Shown one piece after another: positions 53,901 to 63,166 of a stretch of DNA of 64,000 bases. The first letter of the stretch is position 1; every line of letters begins with the position of its first letter. The position numbers and the translations under genes are program-made. The notes under the pieces are model-generated. The model did not search any database. It worked only from the letters and a program-made list of their open reading frames with translations, and was not told the origin of the DNA. The DNA is taken from positions 12,403,288 through 12,467,287 of the forward strand of contig CM022673.1 in assembly GCA_012295275.1 (NCBI GenBank), given 5' to 3'. This DNA is from Chrysomallon squamiferum. Lineage: Eukaryota > Mollusca > Gastropoda > Neomphalida > Peltospiridae.

Positions 53901-56900
53901 AGTAACAAATTGTGAACAACATTTGACTTTATATCACAATCTAGTGAACCACATTTGAGTAGTGTGTACACATCTGCTTACTCAGTGGAACAGTTAATAT
54001 CAAGTGAACCACATCTGAGTAGTCTATACACCTCTGCTGACTCTGTGGAACAGTTAATTTCAGTATCAAGTGAACCACATTTGAGTAGTCTGTACACATC
54101 TGCTTACTCAGTGGAACAGTTAATATCAAGTGAATCACATCTGAGTAGTCTGTACACGTCCGCTTACTCAGAGGAACTGCTAATACCAATATCAAGTGAA
54201 CCACATTTCAGTAGTCTGTACACATCTGCTTACTCAGAGGAACAATTGAGATCGGCATCAAGTGATCGACAAATGGATAGTGTGTACAGATCTACTTACT
54301 CAGTGGAACAGTTAATATCAAGTGAACTGACATCTACTGACTCCCGAGAACAGTTAATATCAGTATCAAGTGAAGCGCCTTTGAGTAGTTTGTACGCCTA
54401 TGCTTACTCAGATGAACAGATAATATCACTATCTAGTGAACCATATTTGAGTAGTCTGTACACATCTGCTTACTCAGTGGAACAGTTAATATCAAGTGAA
54501 TCACATCTGAGTAGTCTGTACACGTCCGCTTACTCAGATGAACTGTTAATATCAATATCAACTGAAGTACAGTTCAGTAGTCTGTACACATCTGCTTACT
54601 CAGTGCAACAGTTAAAATCAGTATCAAGTGAACCATTAGTATCACTATCTAGTGAACCACATTTGAGTAGTCTTTACACATCTGCTTACTCAGAGGAGCA
54701 GTTAATATCAGTGTCAAGTGAACCACATTTGAGTAGTGTGTACACCTCTTCTTTATCAGAGGAACAATTAATATCATTATCTAGTGAACCACGTTTGGGT
54801 AGTCTTTACATATCTGGTTACTCAGAGGAGCAGTTAATATCAGTATCTAGTGAACTATATTTCAGTAGTCTGTCCACGTCTGCTTACTTAGAGGAACAGT
54901 TAATATCAGTATCAAGTGAAGCATATTTTAATAGTGTGTACACATCTTCTTACTCGGTGGAACAGTTAATATCAAGTGAACCACAACTTAGTAGTCTGGA
55001 CACCTCTGCTGAATCTGTGGTACAGTTCATATCAGTGTCAAGTGAACCACATTTGGGTAGTCTGTACAAATCTGGTTACACAGAGCTACAGTTAATATCA
55101 GTATCAAGTGAAGCGCATTTGAGTACTCGGTACACATCTGCTTTCTCAATGGTACAGTCAATATCAGTGTCAAGTGAACCACTTATGAGTATTCTGTACA
55201 CCTCTGGTTACTCAGATGAACAGTTAATATCAATATCAAGTAAACAATATTTGAGTACCCTGTACACATCTGCTGACTCAATGGTATATTTAACATCAAT
55301 ATCAAGTGAACCACATTTGAGTATCCTGTACTCATCTGCTGACTTTGTTGTACAGTTAGTATCAAGTGAATCACATTTCAATAGTATGTACACATCTGCC
55401 TACTCAGTGGAACAATTGATATCGGTATCAAGTGAACCACATTTGAGTAGTTTGTACACGTCTGCTGACTCTGTAGAACAGTTAATATCAAGTGAACCAC
55501 ATTTGAGTAGTTTGTACACAGTATCTATTGAACCACATGTGAGTAGTTAGTCTGCTGACTCTGTAGAACAGTTAATATCAGTGTCAAGTGAACCACATTT
55601 GAGTAGCCTGTACACATCTGCTTACACAAAGGAACAGTTAATATCACTATCAAATGAACCACATTTGAGTAGCCTGTACACATCTGCTTACACAAAGAAT
55701 CAGTTAATATCAGTATCAAATGAACCACATTTCAGTAGGCTGTACACGTCTGCTTACTCAGAGGATCAGTTAATATCAGTATCAAGTGAAGGACATTTGA
55801 GTAGACTGTACACATCTGCTTACTCAGTGGAACAGTTAAAATCAGTATCAAGTGAATCACTTTTGAGTAGTCTGGGACAATCAGTGTTTACCTTAGCTCT
55901 GTCTTCGATAACCTCTGTAGAACCAGATTTCAGTAGTTTCTACGCCGCCTCTTTATCAGAACAGCTGTTATCATCTATTTTTATTGAGCCTGCAAGTAGC
56001 ATGATTGACTCCCAAACTATGACAAATCCGTCAGTGACATTTGAAGTGATGTTTAGTGGTGATTATACATCGCCATATGCACTGGAACACTCAGATGAGT
56101 CAACGTTAGATAGTGTATATATATCATCACACTCTGTGGAACTTTCAGTATTTGTTTCATCAGAGACATTACTGAGTGATAGCTATACCCACTCGTCTTT
56201 GGTATATATATCTGTATACGCTGAATCGCTTGGGGATAACCTCTTCACCTCTATCCACGTCAGTTGAATTTTCACTGTCAGATGAACCGCAGTTCAATGG
56301 TGAGTATGTCTCCTCTCATTCATCTCAGCAGTCGGTATCTGTCTCAGATGAACCGCCTTTCATTAGTGTATACACCTCCTCAGTAGAACAGTCTTTACCT
56401 GAATCTTTCTTAAGTAGTCGCTATGCCTCATCGCACTCAATAGAACAATCACTATCGATGGAATCAATGTTGAGCCATTTCTATGCTTTCTCTACTTCAC
56501 TGAAACTGCCAGGATCCTTTGAACCACTGCTTTATGTTTCGTCAGACTCAGTAGAATACTCGATATCAGTGTCATTACCTTCGTCATTAAACACAGTGCA
56601 ACAATCTGTTTCATTCGATCCATTAGTAAGTAATATCTATTCCTCCTCATATTCAGTGGAAATATTAGTAGCAAGTTCAAGTTTACCTCTAATAAGTAGT
56701 CTCCATACCTATCTACCATCGTTAGATATTCACGTTTCAACAGAACCACTTGGACTCTACACCTCTTTACAAATAATGGATTCGTCAACGTCTAAGACCC
56801 CAAATAGTATTATTACAAGCTCAGATGTTTCTTCTGTTATAAATATTTCAATATCTACGTCACAAAATGACCAATCAGTATCATCGACTTCAGGACCAGT

Positions 56901-57367
56901 GATGAACAGTATCCACATCTCATCACTGTCTGTGTTAGTGTCATCGATCATCAGTAGCCAGTATATGACGTCATCTTCGTCTCAGATCTTGGTGTCAACC
57001 TCGCTTCATCCTTCTGAGAATATCCTGTTTCATTCGCCCTCAGCATCCATAGAATCTTTGACAACAATTTTCCATTCATCCCTTTCATCAACAGAACCAG
57101 AATCAGGTTTATCAGATTCTCTATCGAGTAGTATCTTTGGACCATCAGTTTTAGACATTTACGTATCAACCGTTTCTGCTGAGCTCCTGCTAAGCAGTTT
57201 CCTTGATTCTACGTCATCTTTATCTATATCACACTCTGCTGTTTTAGTTGTAGCAAGTGGTTTTCTGTCAGCTCCACAATCATTTGAGTTGTCGACGAGC
57301 GGCATGTTTCAGTTTCTAACAACTGAAAAGCAGTCAGTATCTTCTGATGTTTTTATCTTTTACTCAG
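21277..57367 (+). CDS. Giant serine-rich secreted or surface protein, first coding exon (about 36 kb, frame interrupted)
   Basis: I do not recognise a named family; it resembles mucin-like or serine-rich adhesin-type proteins. Residues 1-35 form a signal peptide: basic start, hydrophobic core V-T-V-I-L-S-V-M-L around residues 17-25, likely cleavage after A-S-A at 33-35. The rest is Ser-dominated with Glu, Gln, Val, Tyr and Leu, few Pro, almost no Cys, built of tandem repeats (separate entries). It ends at a donor (TACTCAG|GTATCT) in phase 1, matching the phase-1 acceptor at 58367. The frame switches near 32991, 33597, 34146-34186, 34605-34655, 35010-35031, 39220, 49581-49587, 51424, 52965, 56232-56235, with a compensated shift at about 53880-53935 and an in-frame TAG at 55548-55550. 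No intron-like sequence is present at these breaks. The dense Ser would allow heavy O-glycosylation. Assembly indels are the likeliest explanation; decay is the alternative. Confidence 0.7.
22975..28790 (+). repeat. Repeat family A: 57-bp (19-aa) tandem array, about 100 copies
   Basis: Consensus protein unit S-Y-D-P-M-M-S-S-S-Y-A-S-S-E-Q-S-V-S-V (19 residues). Frequent variants: D-L-T for D-P-M, A-P-S-V-Q or A-P-Y-V-Q for A-S-S-E-Q, S-Q-Q for S-E-Q, and a divergent unit containing S-N-D-A-M-M-S-N or S-S-D-A-M-M-S-N. Spacing between marker units is an exact multiple of 57. One aberrant unit near 28600 (Y-P-F-H-L-R-T) is a local deletion that restores frame. The array edges diverge gradually into the older repeats. 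Confidence 0.95.
28790..31035 (+). repeat. Diverged serine-rich repeats between families A and B (family C, first block)
   Basis: Irregular units of about 25-30 residues of the pattern S-S-x-Y-x-S-S-x-x-x-[ED]-Q-S-x-x-x-S-x-E. They keep the same core as families A, B and D but with low identity, so they look like the old, unhomogenised form. Open throughout in the frame of the flanking arrays. Confidence 0.8.
31035..36012 (+). repeat. Repeat family B: 51-bp (17-aa) tandem array, about 97 copies, with broken junctions
   Basis: Consensus protein unit E-L-I-T-S-R-L-H-S-S-A-E-Q-S-A-S-S (17 residues); variants include I-S-S-T-L-H, I-T-M-R-L-H, A-E-D-S and S-A-E-L. DNA identity between units is very high. 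The frame is intact to 32990 and again from 35032, but between them it passes through frames that change at about 32991, 33597, 34146-34186, 34610, 34650 and 35010-35031. Several of these breaks are chimeric partial units rather than simple point indels (for example around 34150-34175, 34606-34612 and 35008-35042). Confidence 0.95.
33000..35031 (+). pseudogene. Segment 2: frame-scrambled part of repeat B
   Basis: The consensus repeat frame runs in plus frame 2 (33000-33596), frame 3 (33600-34145), frame 2 (about 34190-34605), briefly frame 1 (about 34613-34650) and frame 3 (about 34658-35009), each shift marked by a one-base or short junction change. For example ACTATGTAGACTG near 33595 has one extra T compared with ACTATGAGACTG in sister units, creating a TAG. 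As sequenced this 2 kb cannot be translated through. It may be an assembly artefact of collapsed, near-identical repeats; alternatively it is real and the protein ends here. Confidence 0.6.
35032..39219 (+). CDS. Segment 3 of giant protein: end of repeat B and diverged repeats
   Basis: The frame returns to that of segment 1 at 35032 and is open to about 39220 (about 1400 codons). The first kilobase is repeat B; from about 36013 the units become diverged (pattern S-S-[LF]-Y-x-S-x-x-S-x-E-Q-S). The frame is lost near 39217-39225 in TATGTCCTTCTCTGG, where one missing base would explain it: the next frame continues S-F-S-G-L-S-D-Q-T with the same repeat style. Confidence 0.75.
39221..49587 (+). 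CDS. Segment 4 of giant protein: diverged repeats
   Basis: An uninterrupted frame of about 3450 codons in plus frame 2, entirely family C repeats. It starts just after the break at about 39220 and is lost at an A7 homopolymer (49581-49587): reading with one base fewer there continues L-S-A-A-S-A-I-S-Y-P-F-V-S-S-S in the repeat style, while the original frame ends 80 bases later. The homopolymer location argues for a consensus error. Confidence 0.8.
49588..51423 (+). CDS. Segment 5 of giant protein: diverged repeats
   Basis: About 610 codons in plus frame 3, continuing family C. It stops at TAA 51423-51425 in the string CCCTGTAATGGC. Removing one A would read S-T-L-Y-G-S-T-W-S and join the next segment, so a one-base gain is the simplest cause. 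Confidence 0.75.
51425..52965 (+). CDS. Segment 6 of giant protein: diverged repeats
   Basis: About 510 codons in plus frame 1, family C with shorter, more regular units (S-S-L-Y-x-S-S-Y-S-x-E-Q-S). The frame changes near 52962-52972 in AGTATTTTTATAC, where one more T in the T5 run would join it to Y-T-S-S-Y-S-V-V-Q in the next segment. Confidence 0.75.
52966..56232 (+). CDS. Segment 7 of giant protein: 22-aa repeats
   Basis: Plus frame 3. It is mainly the 66-bp repeat (separate entry) followed by about 350 bases of diverged units. Two local faults: around 53880-53935 the repeat reads in another frame and then returns, leaving a TGA at 53913-53915; and at 55548-55550 a short deletion relative to sister units (AGTAGTTAGTCTGCT) leaves an in-frame TAG. 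The segment is left at the G4 run 56232-56235, after which frame 1 continues S-P-L-S-T-S-V-E-F-S. Confidence 0.7.
53000..55880 (+). repeat. Repeat family D: 66-bp (22-aa) tandem array, about 43 copies
   Basis: Consensus protein unit S-E-P-H-L-S-S-L-Y-T-S-A-Y-S-V-E-Q-L-I-S-V-S (22 residues, 66 bp). Some units lack two residues (Q-L-I-S followed directly by S-E-P), giving 60-bp units. Variants swap A-Y-S for A-D-S and E-P-H for E-A-H or E-S-H. Identity is intermediate between arrays A/B and the old family C. Confidence 0.9.
56233..57367 (+). CDS. Segment 8 of giant protein: end of the first coding exon
   Basis: About 378 codons in plus frame 1 of diverged repeats, less regular than upstream. 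It ends in F-L-T-T-E-K-Q-S-V-S-S-D-V-F-I-F-Y-S at the donor CAG|GTATCT (57368). If the intron is not removed, translation runs 23 more codons to a TAG at 57436-57438, adding a short tail with two Cys, and AATAAA follows at 57719-57724. Confidence 0.75.
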
Positions 57368-58366
57368 GTATCTTTTCTTTACAATTATTGCATTTCTCGT
57401 GTGATATGTGTGTCACATTAGACGTGGAAGTAGTTTAGAAGGTAACACTTTTTTACTTCATTTTCTACTTCAGGCTGCGCTTTACAAAGCAGTCTAGTCT
57501 TTAAGGATTTAATATGTACCTTTGTAGTTTAGTAATGTAACATATGATATATATGTACAATGTATAATTGTTCATGTGGTATATATGTAGAATGTACTGG
57601 TATAATTGTTCATATGGTTTCAGATTATTAAAGTCTTTGTGAATAGAGGACTGGATTTATGAATATTTAAATATCGTTATGATTACAAAATGAAAAGCAT
57701 TGATAAAATGTTTAATATAATAAAAGTTTTACTAATTTAATTACCATCAGTGATTGTATGTGAGTATACATATATGGTAATTTATGATATATATATATAT
57801 AAAATACTCTTTTCCTCTTTTTATGGTGCATTCATCTATGTCTATCTAACTACCATTCTTTAAAAAAGATAAAGAAAATTAGGTTAATAACAGTAAAAAT
57901 GTGAACTTTTAACAAAATGTTTTATAACCACAAATGTCAACACTGAACTAATCCTTTTCTTTCATAATTAGAATTTTACTAACATTTGTCACATAATTTA
58001 GAATTGTACATTTGAAACTAATTTCACTTTTGTATCATTATGCTGATTTATACTCTTGATACCACAAACATCGTATATGAATTAATAAATATAAATAAAT
58101 ATTTAAAAAAAACAGTTGTTATAAAATCATTCATGATATTTTGTTTATATGGAACAGTCATTCAAAATAAATCAACTGAAATTTATACAATTCACTACAT
58201 CAATATTACATCAGTACTATGTATATTTTTTTTTTAATTATTTTTATTAACATTGATTAGAATAGTACTTTAAAACATTTTCACGCATTATCCACCTAGA
58301 AATGAATGCAAATGATAAGATTCATCATATTTAAAAATATTAATATTTTAAACTCTTCTGTTTCAG
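57368..58366 (+). other. Intron of the giant gene (999 bases, phase 1)
   Basis: The donor GTATCT follows TACTCAG; the acceptor TCTTCTGTTTCAG ends at 58366. Joining gives codon G|TG (Val), then E-S-S-G-I-A-P-T-A-S, so the frame continues. The intron is AT-rich with no conserved content seen; AATAAA at 57719-57724 could serve an intron-retained transcript. Confidence 0.8.
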
Positions 58367-61300
58367 TGGAATCCAGCGGTATAGCACCAACAGCAAGTTA
58401 CATATCTACGGGATACATTCTATCAACGTTGTCTGAAATGATGACATCCTCGGAATTTCATTTAACATCTGATTTAGGACCGTCCAGTTTGTCAGCTTCT
58501 TACGAAATGACTTCTGTAAACGAACTAAGTTCATCATATGCTGCCGACCAATCAACTTCGGATTTAACTTCATTGTCTTTCACTGAGCAGTTTGGTTCAT
58601 CGGCCTCCGCTGAAGTAACGTCTATGTCCTATTCAAGTCTGGCCTTTGTCTCCGAATCCAGCTTCTTGTATGGTGTAAGTTTCTCAAGCTCAGCGATTTT
58701 GGAAGTCACATCATCGTATATTAGTGATACTGCTTCATACGATGAATCAAGCTCAATGTATGTCGCTAGTCTGTCAAGTGAAGTATTTACTGACATCCTG
58801 TCATCTTCTACCAGTGGACTGAGTTCAGTGTTTATTACCGGGCAGAACAGTCCAGAAATAACAGCAGAATCATCGGTTATGATTTCCAGTCCATTTTCTT
58901 CAGCTGATCAGTCTAGCTTTATTACAGATGGACTCGTAACATCTTCTGTAACTGAATCTACAATCTATCTGACAAGTTCAGAAATGACAATGTCATCAGT
59001 TGTTGATACAAACACAATGTCTTCAGTGGATTACCTTAGTTCAGTCTCTGTGGACGTCTCTACAGTATCAAGTATTTCTGATTCCAGTTCATTAGCTATG
59101 GATTTCATCACAGCATCAAGTATCGTTGAGTCCAGTTCACCATCTGTCACTGAATTAAGTTCAGTGTACGAAACATCTTCAGTGGTCATGACATCAATAA
59201 TTGAAACATCAGCAATCGTAGATTCAAGTTCGATAGCTGAATCATCTCTAATCCAATCCAGTTTAATAGCTGTTTCGTCTGTAATTTGGTCAAGTTCAGT
59301 AGCTGATTTCTCGGCATTTGAATCAAGTTCAATATCTCAGTCATCTGTAATTGAATCAAGTTCAGTAGATGAATCATCTGTAATTGAATCAACTTCAATA
59401 GCTGAATCATTGTCTGCAATTCAACCAAGTTCAGTAGCTGGTTCATCTATAATTGAAACAAGTTCATTAGCTGTGTCATCAGTAATTGCACCAAGTTCAG
59501 TACTGGAATCGTCTGCAATCCAATCAAGTTTAGGTGCTGTGTCATCTGCAATTGAATCAAGTTCAGTACCTGTGTCACCTGCAATTGAATCAAGTTCAGT
59601 AGCTGAGTCATCTGCAATTGAATCAAGTACAGTGCCTGTGTCATCTGTGTTTGAATCAAGTTCAGCAACTGACTCATCAATAATTGAATCAAGTTCAGTA
59701 CCTGTGTCATCTGCAATTGAATCAAGTTCAGTACCTGTGTTATCTGTGTTTGAATCAAGTTCAGTAACTGACTCATCAATAATTGAATCAAGCTCAGTAC
59801 CTGTGTCATCAGTTATTGAATCAAGTTCTGTAACTGACTCATCGCTAATCCAATCAAGTTCAGTACCTGTACCTGTGTCATCAATTATTGAATCAAGTTC
59901 AGTACCTGTTTCATCAGTTATTGAATCAAGTTCAGTACCTGTTTCATCAGTTATTGAATCAAGTTCAGTGCCTGTACCTGTTTCATCAGTTATTGAATCA
60001 AGTTCAGTACCCGTGTCATCAATTATTGAATCAAGTTCACTAACTGGCTCATCAATAATAGAATCAAGTTCAGTAACTGACTCGTATCTAATCCAATCAA
60101 GTTCAGTACCTGTGTCATCTGTAATTGAATCAAGTTCAGCACCTGTGTCATCAGTTATTGAATCAAGTTCAGCAGCTGACTCCTCTCTAATCCAATCAAG
60201 TTCAGTACCTGTGTCATCTGCAATTGAATCAAGTTCACTACCTGTGTCATCTGTTATTGATTCAAGTTCAGTAACTGACTCATCTCTAATCCAATCAAGT
60301 CCAGTACCTGTACCTATGTCATCTGTAATGGAATCAAGTTCATTACCTATGTCATCTGTAATTGAATCAAGTTCAGTACCTGTGTCATATGTAACTGAAT
60401 CAAGTTCAGTACCTGTGGTATCTGTTATTGAATCAAGTTATGTAACTGACTCATCTCTAATCCAATCAAGTTCAGTACCTGCGTCATCTGTTATTGATTC
60501 ATCTCTCATCTCTAATCCAATCAAGTTCAGTACCTTCATTACCTGTGTCATATGTAACTGAATCAAGTTCAGTACCTGTGGTATCTGTTATTGAATCAAG
60601 TTATGTAACTGACTCATCTCTAATCCAATCAAGTTCAGTACCTGTGTCATCAGTTATTGAATCAAGTTCAGCACCTGTGTCATCAGTTATTGAATCGAGT
60701 TCAGTAGCTGTGTCATCAATTATTGAATCAAGTTCAGCACCTGTGTCATCAGTTATTGAATCAAGTTCAGTACCTGTGTCGTCAGTTATTGAATCGAGTT
60801 CAGTAGCTGACTCCTCTCTAATCCAATCAAGTTCAGTACCTGTGTCGTCAGTTATTGAATCGAGTTCAGTAGCTGACTCCTCTCTAATCAATCAAGTTCA
60901 GTACCTGTGTCATTTATTGAATCAAGTTCAGCACCTGTGTCATCAGTTATTGAATCAAGTTCAGCAGCTGACTCCTCTCTAATCCAATCAAGTTCAGTAT
61001 CTGTGTCATCTGCAACTGAATCAAGTTCAGCACCTGCGTCATCTGCAATTGAATCAAGTTCAGTACCTGTGTCATCTGTAATTGAATCAAGTTCAGCACC
61101 TGTGTCATCAGTTATTGAATCAAGTTCAGCAGGTGACTCCTCTCTAATCCAATCAAGTTCAGTGCCTGTGTCATCAATTATTGAATCAAGTTCAGCACCT
61201 GTGTCATCAGTTATTGAATCAAGTTCAGTACCTGTGTCGTCAGTTATTGAATCAAGTTCAGTAGTTGACTCCTCTCTAATCCAATCAAGTTCAGTACCTG

Positions 61301-63166
61301 TGTCATCAATTATTGAATCAAGTTCAGCACCTGTGTCATCAGTTATTGAATCAAGTTCAGCAGCTGACTCCTCTCTAATCCAATCAAGTTCAGTATCCGT
61401 GTCATCTGCAATTGAATCAAGTTCAGCACCTGCGTCATCTGCAATTGAATCAAGTTCAGTACCTGTGTCATCTGTAATTGAATCAAGTTCAGCACCTGTG
61501 TCATCAGTTATTGAATCAAGTTCAGCAGCTGACTCCTCTCTAATCCAATCAAGTTCAGTACCTGTGTCATCTGCAATTGAATCAAGTTCAGTATCTGTGT
61601 CATCTGCAATTGATTCAAGTTCAGTACCTGCGTCATCTGCAATTGAATCAAGTTCAGTACCTGTGTCATCTGTAACTGAATCAAGTGCAGTACCTGTGTC
61701 ATCCGTAATTGAATCAAGTTCTGTACCTGTGTCATCAACGATTGAATCAAGTTCAGTACCTTTGTCATCTGTAATTGAATCAAGTGGAGTACCTGCGTCA
61801 TCTGCAATTGAATCAAGTTCAGTACCTGCGTCATCTGCAATTGAATCAAGTGCAGTACCTGTGTCATCTGTAATTGAATCAAGTTCAGTACTTATGTCAT
61901 CTGCAATTGAATCAAGTTCAGTACTTATGTCATCTGCAATTGAATCAAGTTTAGTATCTATACCTGTGTCATCTGCAATTGAATCAAGTTCAGTACTTAT
62001 GTCATCTGCAATTGAATCAAGTTCAGTACTTATGTCATCTGCAATTGAATCAAGTTCAGTACCTATGTCATCTGCAATTGAATCAAGTTCAGTACCTATG
62101 TCATCTGCAATTGAATCAAGTTCAGTACCTATGACATCTGTAATTGAATCAAGTTCAGTACCTGTGTCATCTGTAATTGAATCAAGTTCAGTAGCTGAAT
62201 CATCAGTGTCAAGTATAACGTCATCAGTTTCTGCTTCTGCGTCATCAATATCTGAATCAAGCTCTGTAACGTTTGCTTCTTCCGTTCAAGTCAGCTCTTC
62301 GGTGTCTGAAACTATAGCCAGCTCGGACAGTGTAATCTCTTCAGTATCCATCGACGCTTCGTCCTCCACAGATTCAAGTATTTCACAAATCAGTTCAGTG
62401 TCAGTTTCAAGTACTGAGGTGTCATCATCAGTGATCGAACAAACATCGTCAGCAGCTCCGACAACATTTTCTGATTCACTGGAACCCAGTACAAGCACCT
62501 TGTCCGTGATCTCGTCATCTGAAGCTACTCCGACGATGTCTTCAACCGAGATGCTGACGGGTGAACTTACAGCCACACCGACAAGCGTCGTTTTCTCGAC
62601 CTCTTTCTTTTCGTCTGAGGTTGTGACATCATCTTCTGTTGTTCTTCCTACACTTGATGTGACTGGTTTGACCAGCTGCTTCGAAATCAGAAGTTCCAAT
62701 CTTGCGACCATCCTACAGATATTCCAAAAAGTTAACTGCGGTGGACAAGCGGTGACGTCATTTGCACAAGAACTCTTGAGCGTCACCGTCGCCGAGGTCG
62801 CCATACCCAACATAGACACTTCGTCTGCGTCGTCTATCACACCTACAGCAACGATCAGCAGCGTCGCCACGCAGTTTGCAGTAAACGAAGGAGCCAATGC
62901 GACAAACTGCACCGACTACAACCTTTCTGCTGAAACTGATTCAGCGGTTCTGTCAAAACTGACCACAGACGTCCAGCAAGTTATAACCTACTTCACGTCA
63001 ACGGGTACCACTGAAGTCACACAAGCGGTTTCCTGTGCCCAAGCCGTCCTAGGTTCCCTGGCGTCGCAGTATTCGGAAATGTTGTCGACCTTCCTTAATA
63101 TGTCGACGTCCTTGGATCTCACACTGAAAGTGTTTTGTGATGAAATAATTGTAGCAATCAAAGCAG
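58367..63166 (+). CDS. Giant serine-rich protein, second coding exon: 11-aa repeats and Cys-containing domain
   Basis: This 4800-nt exon (1600 codons) continues the protein in phase 1 and ends in phase 1 at AAGCAG|GTGAGA, so further exons lie beyond the window. Layout: Ser/Thr-rich diverged region (58367-59200), array of 33-bp repeats (to about 62200), Ser/Val/Thr-rich linker with more Pro and Ala (to about 62660), then a non-repetitive domain (62668-63166). Local frame faults: a 7-base gain near 60505 (CATCTCT duplicated) moves the consensus repeat to plus frame 2, and a one-base loss near 60890 (CTAATCAATC for CTAATCCAATC) restores frame 1. The repeat protein itself is preserved across both, so the two changes nearly cancel. 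Confidence 0.8.
59205..62200 (+). repeat. Repeat family E: 33-bp (11-aa) tandem array, about 90 copies
   Basis: Consensus protein unit V-S-S-V-I-E-S-S-S-V-P (11 residues), alternating in places with D-S-S-L-I-Q-S-S-S-[VA]-[PA]. Runs of 4-6 units recur as larger blocks in which an S-L-I-Q unit follows several V-I-E units. It is unlike families A-D in core and length and is confined to the second exon. Confidence 0.94.
62668..63166 (+). CDS. Cysteine-containing, N-glycosylatable domain of the giant protein (partial)
   Basis: The only clearly non-repetitive, globular-looking part seen. It has five Cys (in T-S-C-F-E, V-N-C-G-G, T-N-C-T-D, V-S-C-A-Q and V-F-C-D-E), N-glycosylation sequons N-A-T, N-C-T, N-L-S and N-M-S, and long stretches of helical, Leu/Val/Ala-rich sequence. 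Base composition rises in GC compared with the repeats. An odd Cys number and the phase-1 donor at 63167 suggest the domain continues in the next exon. I do not recognise the fold. It would be extracellular given the signal peptide. Confidence 0.75.

Noticed and set aside
39200-56260. Introns or programmed frameshifts at the frame breaks
   Set aside because: No GT-AG pair with a polypyrimidine tract removes the break while keeping repeat spacing, and the breaks share no slippery heptamer with downstream structure; directions of shift also differ.
33000-57438. Treating each long open frame of the giant locus as a separate gene
   Set aside because: The repeat style and composition continue straight across every break, the breaks are 1-nt or short indels, and there are no promoters, signal peptides or terminators between segments.
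59186-61882. Minus-strand Leu/Gln/Met-rich and Asp/Glu/Thr-rich open frames opposite the 33-bp array
   Set aside because: Periodic shadows of the 11-aa repeat; the plus frame has correct splice phases on both sides.
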